From DATKMG01 sp035541995 (GTDB taxonomy: Bacteria > Acidobacteriota > Terriglobia > Versatilivoradales > Versatilivoraceae): a DNA stretch of 14,002 bases. The DNA is taken from the NCBI GenBank assembly GCA_035541995.1, contig DATKMG010000816.1, forward strand, positions 1 through 14,002, read 5' to 3'. Position 1 is the first letter of the stretch, and each line of letters opens with the position of its first letter. The notes under the pieces were generated by a model. That model searched no databases, was not told the DNA's origin, and saw only the letters and a list, made by a program, of their open reading frames with translations. The translations under genes and the position numbers were made by a program. Below, piece by piece: positions 6,980 through 14,002 of this stretch.

Positions 6980-8640
6980 GTATTGCTTCAGTTGGACTGC
7001 CGTCAATCCGATTCTTTGGCCCTGTTGTCCTCCTGCTCACTGGGTTCGCCGCAGCAAGCGAAGCAGAAACGGTTTCGGTGATTCCGAGACCTGTCACCCT
7101 GACGATGAAAGAAGGGAGATTCCTGTTCAAACCCGGAACAGTGATTCGGGCAGATCCGGCTTTAGCCGAGGAGGCCCGACTGTTCGCGAGGACGCTGGCT
7201 CCAGCGCTTGGCTTCACGCTGGAGGTAAGAACCTCGCGAGTCGGTTCGGCCCCACATGTCGTGTTGAAGTTGGATCCCGCCCTGGAGAGGTTGGGCGAGG
7301 AAGGGTATAGCCTGGAAATCTCCTCCAAGCGGATTGTGCTGAAGGCGCCGAGGGCAGCGGGCATTTTCTATGGAACCCAAACCCTGCGCCAGCTCCTGCC
7401 GGTCCAGGTTTATCGGCAGGCGAAAATGGAAGGTGTGGATTGGAGCGTGCCTTGTCTCCTGATTGAAGACAGTCCGCGATTCAAATGGCGGGGCGCCATG
7501 CTGGATGTGAGCCGTCATTTCATGCCCAAGGAATTCGTCAAGAAATACATCGATCTTCTGGCCATCCACAAGATGAATTCATTCCACTGGCATTTGACGG
7601 ATGATACGGGGTGGCGTATTGAGATCAAGAAATACCCGAAATTGACGGAAGTGGGTTCGTGGCGGGAAGCCTCCCCGGTAGGGCCAATCGAAGAGGTCCG
7701 AGCGAATCAGAAGTCCGACGGGAAGCCGCATTTTGGCTTCTACACTCAGGAAGATGTCCGTGAGGTCGTGGCCTATGCACGGGAGCGGCACATTAACGTC
7801 GTGCCTGAGATCGAGATGCCCGGACATTCACAAGCCTCCGTGGCTGCTTACCCGGAGCTGGGAAGCCTGGGAAAACCTGTCCCGGTTCTATTCAACTACG
7901 ACCTGGCCGACCAGTTGAACATGGATGAGCCGACCATCCAATTCATGTTCGATGTCCTGAGCGAAGTGATCTCTCTCTTTCCGTCCCGTTATGTCCACGT
8001 GGGAGGGGACGAAGTCGAACCCAAATTCTGGCAGCAGAGTGCCCGAGTGCAAGCCCGGATGAAGGAACTAGGAGTAGGCAACGAGAAAGAGCTGCAGGGC
8101 TATTTCACGCGACGGCTGGATGAATTCCTCACCGGCAAGGGCCGGCAACTGATCGGGTGGGACGAGATTCTGGAAGGAGGAATCTCCAAGAACGCCGTGG
8201 TCATGTCGTGGCGGGGCGAGCAAGGAGGCATTCAAGCCGCCAACGCGGGGCACGACGTGGTCATGGCCCCCACTGACTACACCTACTTTGATTATTACCA
8301 GGACCAGCCCGACAAAGAACCACTGGCCATTGGGGGACTTCTACCATTGGAAAAAGTCTATAGCTATGACCCGGTTCCCGCTGCCATTGCCGCTGCAAAC
8401 GCTCATCACGTCCTGGGCGCACAGTGCCAGCTCTGGACGGAGTTTGTTCCTGATCGCAAACACGCCGAATACATGACGTTCCCCAGACTCTGTGCCCTGG
8501 CGGAAGACGTCTGGACGCCCAAGGAACAGAAGGATTATGCGGAATTCCTGCAACGCCTGGCAGTTCACTTCAAACGGCTGGATGTCCTGGATGTCAATTA
8601 TCGAAAGCTCGTCCCGGAGTCCTGGTCTCGAGTCAAGTAA
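6976..8640 (+). CDS. Beta-N-acetylhexosaminidase, GH20 family
   Basis: A 554-residue secreted enzyme that should cleave terminal beta-linked GlcNAc or GalNAc by substrate-assisted catalysis. The signal peptide is about residues 1-30. The GH20b-like N-terminal domain spans about 35-150, ending in GIFYGTQTLRQLLP. The TIM barrel begins at RFKWRGAMLDVSRHF (168-182). Family signatures include FHWHLTDDTGW (203-213), EIEMPGHSQA, and YVHVGGDE with the catalytic pair Asp345-Glu346. QLWTE (485-489) supplies an active-site Trp. Length is normal for single-domain bacterial GH20. The ATG overlaps the upstream propeller stop, and the 5' end has no independent Shine-Dalgarno site. The stop (TAA) lies 9 bp from the stop of the convergent GH5-like gene. 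Chitooligosaccharide, peptidoglycan or glycoprotein glycans are possible substrates; the sequence does not distinguish them. Confidence 0.95.
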   Translation: MSIASVGLPSIRFFGPVVLLLTGFAAASEAETVSVIPRPVTLTMKEGRFLFKPGTVIRADPALAEEARLFARTLAPALGFTLEVRTSRVGSAPHVVLKLDPALERLGEEGYSLEISSKRIVLKAPRAAGIFYGTQTLRQLLPVQVYRQAKMEGVDWSVPCLLIEDSPRFKWRGAMLDVSRHFMPKEFVKKYIDLLAIHKMNSFHWHLTDDTGWRIEIKKYPKLTEVGSWREASPVGPIEEVRANQKSDGKPHFGFYTQEDVREVVAYARERHINVVPEIEMPGHSQASVAAYPELGSLGKPVPVLFNYDLADQLNMDEPTIQFMFDVLSEVISLFPSRYVHVGGDEVEPKFWQQSARVQARMKELGVGNEKELQGYFTRRLDEFLTGKGRQLIGWDEILEGGISKNAVVMSWRGEQGGIQAANAGHDVVMAPTDYTYFDYYQDQPDKEPLAIGGLLPLEKVYSYDPVPAAIAAANAHHVLGAQCQLWTEFVPDRKHAEYMTFPRLCALAEDVWTPKEQKDYAEFLQRLAVHFKRLDVLDVNYRKLVPESWSRVK

Positions 8641-8649
8641 TGGCCCATC

Positions 8650-10836
8650 CTATTTCCATTCCACAATAACCCCTTCGAAAGGCTGCAGGTTTAACTTCCA
8701 GCTCGAACGCTCCACCGGAAGCGTCTCGGGGGTATCGGCAGTGATCCTGTTTGCGGACCGGATCAGGAGCGAAGAAGACACGGTCACTGATGACGGGTTT
8801 CCGCGATGGTTGACGACGACGGCGTAGCCACGACCCTCTCCATTTAGAGAGGTGACTTCCACGGAAGGCAAGTCGGTATGGAACAGAGGTTTTGCACCGG
8901 TCCAGATTCGAAAGGCCTCGTAAATGCGGTGGGTGTTCTCCTCTTTCTCATAGGCGGACGGGACGGCCGCAAGGTAGGCTTCCAGGGGGTATGCAGAAAG
9001 AAGGGTCTTCCCCGATCCTAATTTGTTGGCGACGAGTGCGGGGAGTCCCTGCTGGTCAATCGCAATGATTTCGCCTCCCTTTACCGAAAGCAGGGACCCC
9101 CAATAACGTGGAGTTGCCGTGGGCACGGAATAGTGGAAAGTATCGCCGGGCTTGAGTTCTCCGAGGGGAGCCACTACTTTTAATGTGACTTCAGAAACCG
9201 GAGCTGTATCCACCAGGCGGGCGCCAAAGATGGATTCCATCTGCGGTATGGCTGCGTCCGCTGCCACCGATGCGTATAAGAATCCTCCACGCTCGACATA
9301 CTGTCTGACTTTTTCATAAAAATCGGTATGAACGTGGGCCAGAAATACGCTGCCCGTGCTGGTCAGCGGGGAAGGCATGAAAAGCATGGGATGCTGGCTC
9401 CAGTCGCTGGTTTCGCGTGGGAAGTCTGACTTCAAGCCGGCCCGACGGGCAAGAATAAATGAATTCAGCAGAGACCCCATCAGCCACTGGTTCTCTGCGC
9501 TGGCACTGGGTGGGGTTTGTCCGGGCATTGCATCCCCGTCGGAGATCGAAACGTATGGGGTGACCTCCGGTCCAGTCAAGCCAAACCGCGAATAATCCCC
9601 GTGTGTCCTAGCCCACTCTTGGGGGATGATGATGCCGACCTCTGCCGGCGCGGGTTTCACGTTATCCAGGTTCAGCTGGCCCACGATTCTGGAGAAGACT
9701 TTGAATTCCCGGGCCAAAGGCCGATCTTGCCTGTCCCAGGTCGTCATTCCCCAGCCCGTCTCCTGCGGGGTCCGAAGGTAAGGCACTTTGTGGAACTGCT
9801 CCGGGGCGGCATCGGTATAGCACCACAGGTCTACGCCAATGGCGCCGGCCCCCAGCCCGGAATAGATCATCGCCCGATCGTAGAGCGCTATTCTTTCCGG
9901 CGCATACTGTGCTGAAGAAGCGCCCATTTCGTGGATCATGGCAGGACGGCCGGCCCCGCTGGACAAAGCAATTTCGAAGGCCGCCCCATAGGTGCCGCGC
10001 TCTGAAAGCAATGGGTCAGGAAAAAGTTCCGGCTTGTAGAGCGTGAAAGGATGGACGCTGAAGAAGTCGACTTCATTGGCTATGTTGTCCGAGCGGAAGG
10101 GCCCATGCCCGGTTTCCTCTCCACTCGTGCCGACAACAATCGGGTGGAGCTTGTCATTGCGCCGGATAGCACCCGTGATCAGCCGAGTCCAGTTGATGGC
10201 CATCGCGTCAGTTGTCTGACCGGCAACGATCCAAAACGGAGGCTCGTCGGTCAAATCCCACGCGATAACGGCACTCTCGTTCTGATATCTCCTTCCGAAC
10301 TCCGATGCCAGATTCGTTTCCAGACGCAGCATTTCCGGGTCAGCATGAGGATGCCGTCCGTGCCGCCATGGCACATCCCAGTAGGCCTCTCCTACTTCGC
10401 CGCCGATGAATAAGGAAGGATGCAGGTAGATCTCGTATTTGTGCGCCAGTGAAACCAGCGCATCGAGCTGTTGGAAGGCCGCAGGATTATAGTCACCGGG
10501 ACGCGGCTCGAACCATGCCCACATCATATCGAGCCGTACCAGGTTGTATCCCAGCTCATGCATCTTGGCGAAGTCAGCTTCAATATCCTTGGGATCCCAC
10601 TGCACCGGCCATTGCATGGCAGCCTTAGCAGGAACCCAATGTGCCCCCACCGCAATGAAGCGCTTTCCTTCACGAGCAAAGAAGCTTCCGTCAAAATGAA
10701 CCGGGGGAAGACGCCTGCTTTGATTCTCCTTCGTCCCGGGAGACTGGCTTGGCTTCCCACCATACAATTGCGAACTGTGCCATGATTCATGGCCAAGAAA
10801 AACCGTTAACAAAACGAGTACTAATTGACATCGCAT
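8650..10836 (-). CDS. Secreted clan GH-A glycosidase, GH5-like with beta-galactosidase-like C-terminal region
   Basis: A 728-residue protein starting at the ATG 10834-10836. That start has GAGGAG seven bases upstream and begins a signal peptide (MRCQLVLVLLTVFLG). An earlier GTG at 10863 lacks a ribosome binding site. Residues 45-340 form a TIM barrel: FIAVGAHWVP (60-69), YNLVRLDMMWAWFEP (97-111), then AWDLTDEPPFW with Glu198 as candidate acid/base and MIHEMGASS with Glu303 as candidate nucleophile, the two-Glu layout of clan GH-A. Residues of about 400-580 (EVGIIIPQEW, then FLYASVAADAAIP) resemble the glutamine-amidotransferase-like trimerisation domain of GH42-type enzymes. The last 70 or so residues are a beta-rich domain ending GVIVEWK. 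Mannanase, galactosidase or glucosidase activity cannot be told apart. It converges on the GH20 gene with a 9-bp gap and no terminator between them. Confidence 0.85.
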   Translation of the reverse strand: MRCQLVLVLLTVFLGHESWHSSQLYGGKPSQSPGTKENQSRRLPPVHFDGSFFAREGKRFIAVGAHWVPAKAAMQWPVQWDPKDIEADFAKMHELGYNLVRLDMMWAWFEPRPGDYNPAAFQQLDALVSLAHKYEIYLHPSLFIGGEVGEAYWDVPWRHGRHPHADPEMLRLETNLASEFGRRYQNESAVIAWDLTDEPPFWIVAGQTTDAMAINWTRLITGAIRRNDKLHPIVVGTSGEETGHGPFRSDNIANEVDFFSVHPFTLYKPELFPDPLLSERGTYGAAFEIALSSGAGRPAMIHEMGASSAQYAPERIALYDRAMIYSGLGAGAIGVDLWCYTDAAPEQFHKVPYLRTPQETGWGMTTWDRQDRPLAREFKVFSRIVGQLNLDNVKPAPAEVGIIIPQEWARTHGDYSRFGLTGPEVTPYVSISDGDAMPGQTPPSASAENQWLMGSLLNSFILARRAGLKSDFPRETSDWSQHPMLFMPSPLTSTGSVFLAHVHTDFYEKVRQYVERGGFLYASVAADAAIPQMESIFGARLVDTAPVSEVTLKVVAPLGELKPGDTFHYSVPTATPRYWGSLLSVKGGEIIAIDQQGLPALVANKLGSGKTLLSAYPLEAYLAAVPSAYEKEENTHRIYEAFRIWTGAKPLFHTDLPSVEVTSLNGEGRGYAVVVNHRGNPSSVTVSSSLLIRSANRITADTPETLPVERSSWKLNLQPFEGVIVEWK

Positions 10837-10960
10837 AATGACTCTCCTCGCTGGGCTTGTCACTACCCATAAGCCCTACTACTGGAAGCAGCGGGTATAT
10901 ATTTGGCCACGGCGGCAGGGGATGTCAATGTCTACGGCTTTCCAACTTTCCGGCTGGCGA

Positions 10961-10989
10961 TTGACAATGAAATCCAAAGAATCTATAAC
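10961..10989 (+). promoter_or_regulatory. Sigma70-like promoter upstream of the ArsR remnant and OsmC gene
   Basis: TTGACA (10961-10966) and TATAAC (10984-10989) are separated by exactly 17 bp; only the last base of the -10 departs from consensus. A start near 10996 would transcribe the ArsR pseudogene and then the OsmC gene, leaving a leader of about 210 nt before the OsmC ATG. It was probably the original arsR promoter. Confidence 0.5.
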
Positions 10990-11031
10990 TCGCTACTGGA
11001 CAAAGTATAGGATCTGGTCATACGCCACTTC

Positions 11032-11189
11032 ATGTAAATCACCAAGGCACTATCTGATGAAAACCGCGTCCGGATCCTGTGGTTTCTAACCCACTCCGAA
11101 CATGCCTCTGTCAGATTATTGAACTCCTGATTGGAGACAAATTCGGGATCTGCAGGATGAAGATGGATTTGGCTTCTAACACCATCTAA
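11032..11189 (+). pseudogene. ArsR-family transcriptional regulator remnant
   Basis: ATG at 11032 is followed by a TAA, then ITKALSDENRVRILWFL (11038-11088), the helix 1-2 signature of ArsR/SmtB repressors. In the frame two bases on, TCLCQIIELL (11100-11129) matches the ELCVCQIIELL metal-box region that normally follows directly. Restoring one lost base near 11101 rejoins the two parts as GE-L-C-L-C-Q. So there is at least one nonsense codon and one single-base deletion. After 11135 the winged-helix part (normally PSTVSKHLSIL and GRWVYYRL) is missing or unrecognisable, and the shifted frame stops at 11187-11189. The remnant ends 19 bp before OsmC, so an ArsR-OsmC regulatory pair may have existed. 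Confidence 0.7.
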
Positions 11190-11208
11190 GAAGGCAGAGG
11201 AGTAATTC

Positions 11209-11670
11209 ATGACCACGCAATTACCACACTTTTACGAGAGTCGAATCGAATGGACGGGGGAAAAGAAGGGACGGCTTTCCGCACCGGGGCTCCCCCCTCT
11301 CGAGGTCGCAACTCCCCCGGAGTTTGATGGGCATGATGGATTCTGGTCCCCTGAGCATTACTTTGTGGCTGCGGTCAACTCCTGTATCATGACCACCTTC
11401 TTGGCCATCGCTGAGGGGTCCAAACTTCAGTTTGAGAGCTACCAGGCACGGGCCACTGGAAAGCTGGAGAAACCCGAAAATGAAGGATACCGAATTACGG
11501 AAATAATCATTCGTCCCAGGCTCGTCATCTCTCAGAGTAAGGATATGGAAAGAGCCGGCCGGATACTGCAGAAGGCTGAGAAGCATTGTCTGATTTCAAA
11601 TTCCATCAAGACTTCGGTCCGCCTGGAACCGCAAATTCTGGTTGCGAATGATGGGAGTGGCAAATCTTGA
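11209..11670 (+). CDS. OsmC/Ohr-family peroxiredoxin-like protein
   Basis: A 153-residue protein of normal length for the family. It has the two redox-active cysteines expected of OsmC/Ohr enzymes: Cys59 in VNSCIMTTFLAIA, on the central helix, and Cys127 in AEKHCLISNSI. Glu50 in PEHYFVAAV fits the conserved acidic residue that positions the active-site Arg, and FDGHDGFWSPE matches the family's loop before the helix. Such enzymes reduce organic hydroperoxides in the cytoplasm using thiol reductants. The N-terminal ESRIEWTGEKKG strand is typical of OsmC rather than classical Ohr; the subgroup assignment is tentative. The start is well supported by GAGGAG six bases upstream. It is preceded by a broken ArsR gene and converges with the TPR gene (26 bp between stops). 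Confidence 0.88.
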   Translation: MTTQLPHFYESRIEWTGEKKGRLSAPGLPPLEVATPPEFDGHDGFWSPEHYFVAAVNSCIMTTFLAIAEGSKLQFESYQARATGKLEKPENEGYRITEIIIRPRLVISQSKDMERAGRILQKAEKHCLISNSIKTSVRLEPQILVANDGSGKS

Positions 11671-11696
11671 TTCTCGCAGCCAGCCGCCAGTCGTCC

Positions 11697-13493
11697 TCAA
11701 TTCTTGCCCTCCGGAGAATTGCCGTACTGGACCTCTCGAGCCCTTTCCAAATTTAGCCGGTCACGTCGCATCTGTTTATCAAGCTCTTCGAGCTTCTTGA
11801 ATTCCGCCAACGCCGCTTGGGCTTCAGCAGTCTTTTGAAGACGCGAGTAACATAATGCCAGCTGTAGCTGTGCCGCGGCAAAGTCTGGGCTGACCATAAG
11901 CACATGAGAGAAGGCGACGATGGTCCGATCGTCGCGGCCGAGTTTCGACCACATCCTCCCGAGGTCAAAGTTGGCTGTCAAGTGATCAGGTTCGGCAGTG
12001 AGAACCTGTTGCAAGTACTTCTCACCTTCCACAAGACGATTTTGCTCCACGGATATGAAGCCGAGGTTAGCCAAGGATTCGATATGGCCAGGGGTGATGC
12101 TTAGTTGCCTCTCGAAATACTTCCGAGCGATCTCAAACTTCAATTGGTTTCGATAACCGTATCCGATGAGATAATTGATGTCCCAGAAATTTGAGTCCAG
12201 TTGGGCAACTGTCTCAAAGGCCTTCGTCGCTGCCTCATAATCGTGCAGTGCCAACAAAGCTTCACCCAAACCGGCGTGATAGAGGGGCTTGCCCGAGTCC
12301 AGCTCCGTTGAGCGCCGATAGGCTGATACCGCACCTTGCCAGTAGTTCAGCTGAAAATACTCTTGTCCAAGTAGATAGTGAAGGTCAGCCCGCTGAGGGG
12401 CTCGGTCCAATGCATGATGGAATTCGATTATGGCATTTTCGCGATCACCCCTCTCGGAGGCCACCAAACCCAGCGAATAGTGAACTTCAGCCGGTCGTTC
12501 ATCCAGATCGGCAGCCTCAGCAAGAGCCCGTGTTGCTTCATCTCAGCGTTTGAGGTTGTAATAAGGGACACCCAGATTGTAAAGGATGTCCGGTGAATGG
12601 GGCCGCAACTCATTGATCCGAGCAAACTCTCTCGCCGCTGCCTCGTGTTGGGAATTCTCCGACATTAACATGGCCAAATCGAATAGAGCCTGTGAGTCAT
12701 TTTGGAATTGACGCTCATAGTCCTTCACAGCTCCGAGTCCTTCGGCAGTACGTCCGGCTTTCAGAGCTTCTCGGATCTCGGAAAGCATCCCCTGGCTACC
12801 TTGTGCGGATTCTGGCCGGGCCTGAAAAGGGAACCCCAGAAGCCGTGTATCGGAGGATGGAAGCAAGACGCCCAACGGGTGCAGTTGGGCCCAGGCTCTC
12901 TTCAGATCGCCCGTGGCCCGGTAGGCCATCAGCAGGTCCAGGTGGATCCCGGCCTCTGCAGGATTCAGTTCCTGAGCCCGTTCCAGGTGTCGAACTGCCT
13001 CCTGGACATCTCCATGGGTCAGTAGCAATAACCTCCCTGAGTACCAATGCGCCGAGGATTGCTCCGGGTCTCGTTCCAAGGCCGCCCGGGCTGCGTCAAG
13101 AGCCGGCTCGAACCTCCCTTGCCTCCAGAGCCCGAAGGCAAGAGAGGCCCAGGATTCGGCTGAAGTGCGGTCCACTGCAACCGCCTGTTCAAGATCCGCA
13201 ACGCCCGCATCGATCAGGCCAAGACCAAGCCGCGCCAAGCCGCGCTCGGTGAACCCCTTGACGTCCTTGGGATTCCGGTTCAGGCGTGCCGTGGCCTCAG
13301 CTTCCGTTCGCCGGGATTTATCCGCCGAAGTGGCAAAACGCTCCTGGTGTGAACGAACCTTTTCTTGTCCCTCGAGGCAGATGAGGCTTGAGACTGAGAG
13401 GAAGAGTGAGAGCAAGACACAAGGCCCGAGGCGACACACGGCTGGCCTTCTGCGGCCTGCATAGCTCGAAAAAGCAGTCTGTCCGCTAATCAT
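11697..13493 (-). pseudogene. Long TPR-repeat protein, interrupted by an in-frame TGA
   Basis: One frame from the ATG at 13491-13493 to the TGA at 11697-11699 encodes 598 codons, broken only by a TGA at 12543-12545 (codon 317). Before the stop the protein reads YNLGVPYYNLKR; after it DEATRALAEAADLDERPAEVHYSLGLVASERGD continues the same TPR without shift. CGA (Arg) to TGA is the simplest explanation. The N-terminus has a hydrophobic signal or anchor (about 20-40), then tandem 34-residue TPR units run almost to the end, closing with a charged EFKKLEELDKQMRRDRL helix. A site AAAGGAT lies about 10 bases before the ATG. TPR arrays mediate protein-protein contacts, here probably in the periplasm. 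If the stop is real, the truncated product keeps about half the repeats. Sequencing error is a real alternative. Confidence 0.8.
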
Positions 13494-13557
13494 TGTGCCA
13501 ATATCCTTTCTGACAGGCAGCTTCCACTAACTTTGAAATTGAAATGTCCAAAACTCC

Positions 13558-13698
13558 AGGGTAGGGACCTCAGGCCCCTCTACAACCTCAAGCTGTGAAA
13601 AAGCTCCTCCGGCCGTATCGATCGAATATGGTGTGGACACAGTGCTGGGCGTCCAGCTTGGTTCTTCGATTGCGGACGCGGGCAGAAGTCCCTACCCT
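13558..13698. mobile_element. MITE-like element with terminal inverted repeats
   Basis: AGGGTAGGGAC (13558-13568) and GTCCCTACCCT (13688-13698) are perfect 11-bp inverted repeats at the ends of a 141-bp stretch. Continuing inward, the two ends agree at 17 of 21 positions. Shorter internal inverted repeats (CAAGCTG/CAGCTTG, ATCGAA/TTCGAT) occur inside. No convincing coding sequence is present, and no target-site duplication is obvious at the borders. It could instead be a regulatory or other repeat family. Confidence 0.4.
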
Positions 13699-13753
13699 TG
13701 CAAGAGGTTTATTTACCCTCTTTGTCCATCGCTTGTGCTGATTTTCCAGAAGA

Positions 13754-14002
13754 CTACTGACCACAAAAGAACCTGCGTGGATTATCAATCAGGAAGGTGT
13801 CAATCTCCTTTTTGCTGAATCCGGATTTCAAAAGCGCAGGAACTGCATCGGTAATCATGTAAGCGTAGGTTCGCTTCGCAGCATTGGGATCGAAATAGGG
13901 CGCCTCTGCCCCTTCAAACACTTTCTTCCCATCCGCCCAATGCCAGTTGCAGTCTATCGAGGGAAAGATTCGGTTAGCATAACCTGCATCGCAGAGAGAA
14001 CG
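13754..14002 (-). CDS. Phosphotriesterase-family metal-dependent hydrolase, C-terminal fragment
   Basis: The minus strand is open from the window edge (codon 14002-14000) to the TAG at 13754-13756, giving 82 residues with no start codon, so the gene begins beyond the window. It reads SLCDAGY near the left end of the protein fragment, then YAYMITDAVPALLKSGF, KKEIDTFLIDNP and RRFFCGQ. The order DAG, then (Y)-x5-PAL-x3-G-(F/I), then (D/E)-ID-x2-L-x-NP-RR-F is the C-terminal pattern of phosphotriesterase-like amidohydrolases, and the Asp of CDAGY would be a metal ligand. Substrates of this family range from lactones to phosphotriesters; which applies here is unknown. A related amidohydrolase subfamily is the main alternative. 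Confidence 0.6.
   Translation of the reverse strand, partial: RSLCDAGYANRIFPSIDCNWHWADGKKVFEGAEAPYFDPNAAKRTYAYMITDAVPALLKSGFSKKEIDTFLIDNPRRFFCGQ

Noticed and set aside
10983..11216. Minus-strand reading frame of 77 codons
   Set aside because: Antisense to the ArsR remnant, whose plus-strand signatures explain this stretch better.
1684..12545. General reassignment of TGA as a sense codon
   Set aside because: TGA is the natural stop of at least five genes here (for example at 1209, 3974, 6977, 11668 and 11697), with protein ends at expected lengths.
13370..13440. Lipoprotein signal in the TPR protein N-terminus
   Set aside because: The Cys follows Leu-Ile rather than a small residue at -1, so it does not fit a lipobox.

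Overview
The window looks like bacterial chromosome from a soil or sediment heterotroph. An SBBP-type beta-propeller protein, several secreted glycoside hydrolases, a long TPR protein and a phosphotriesterase-like hydrolase are a combination typical of Acidobacteriota. Planctomycetota or Verrucomicrobiota remain possible, because no marker gene is present. Shine-Dalgarno sites (AGGAG-like) and sigma70-like promoters are readable. TGA is the commonest stop codon.

Layout, left to right. (1) The 3' part of a probable (alpha/alpha)6 glycosidase (+), overlapping convergently with a SAM methyltransferase gene (-) that is broken by one in-frame TGA. (2) A stand-alone, partly degenerate receiver-domain protein (-). 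(3) About 1.2 kb of mostly non-coding DNA containing an IS1182-like transposase remnant. (4) A two-gene operon (-): a membrane SPFH/band 7 protein followed by a small Arc-like ribbon-helix-helix (RHH) protein. A sigma70-like promoter precedes it, overlaid by four GATATC-type sites at exact 11-bp spacing. (5) A 350-bp intergenic stretch rich in perfect inverted repeats. (6) A translationally coupled pair (+): a secreted seven-bladed SBBP propeller and a GH20 beta-N-acetylhexosaminidase. (7) A convergent secreted clan GH-A (GH5-like) glycosidase (-). (8) A decayed ArsR-family regulator just upstream of an intact OsmC/Ohr-type peroxidase gene (+). (9) A long TPR gene (-), also broken by a single in-frame TGA. 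(10) A MITE-like 141-bp element and the C-terminus of a phosphotriesterase-family hydrolase (-) running off the right edge.

Functionally, the glycoside hydrolases (partial GH, GH20, GH5-like) point to extracellular or periplasmic glycan breakdown. The GH20 enzyme would release terminal GlcNAc/GalNAc, and the co-translated propeller may be its surface or binding partner (inference). The most coherent regulatory story is the SPFH-RHH operon: the RHH protein is a natural candidate to bind the phased repeats and repress its own promoter. Four of the loci (methyltransferase, transposase, ArsR, TPR) carry disabling lesions, so the window mixes intact catabolic genes with decaying accessory ones.
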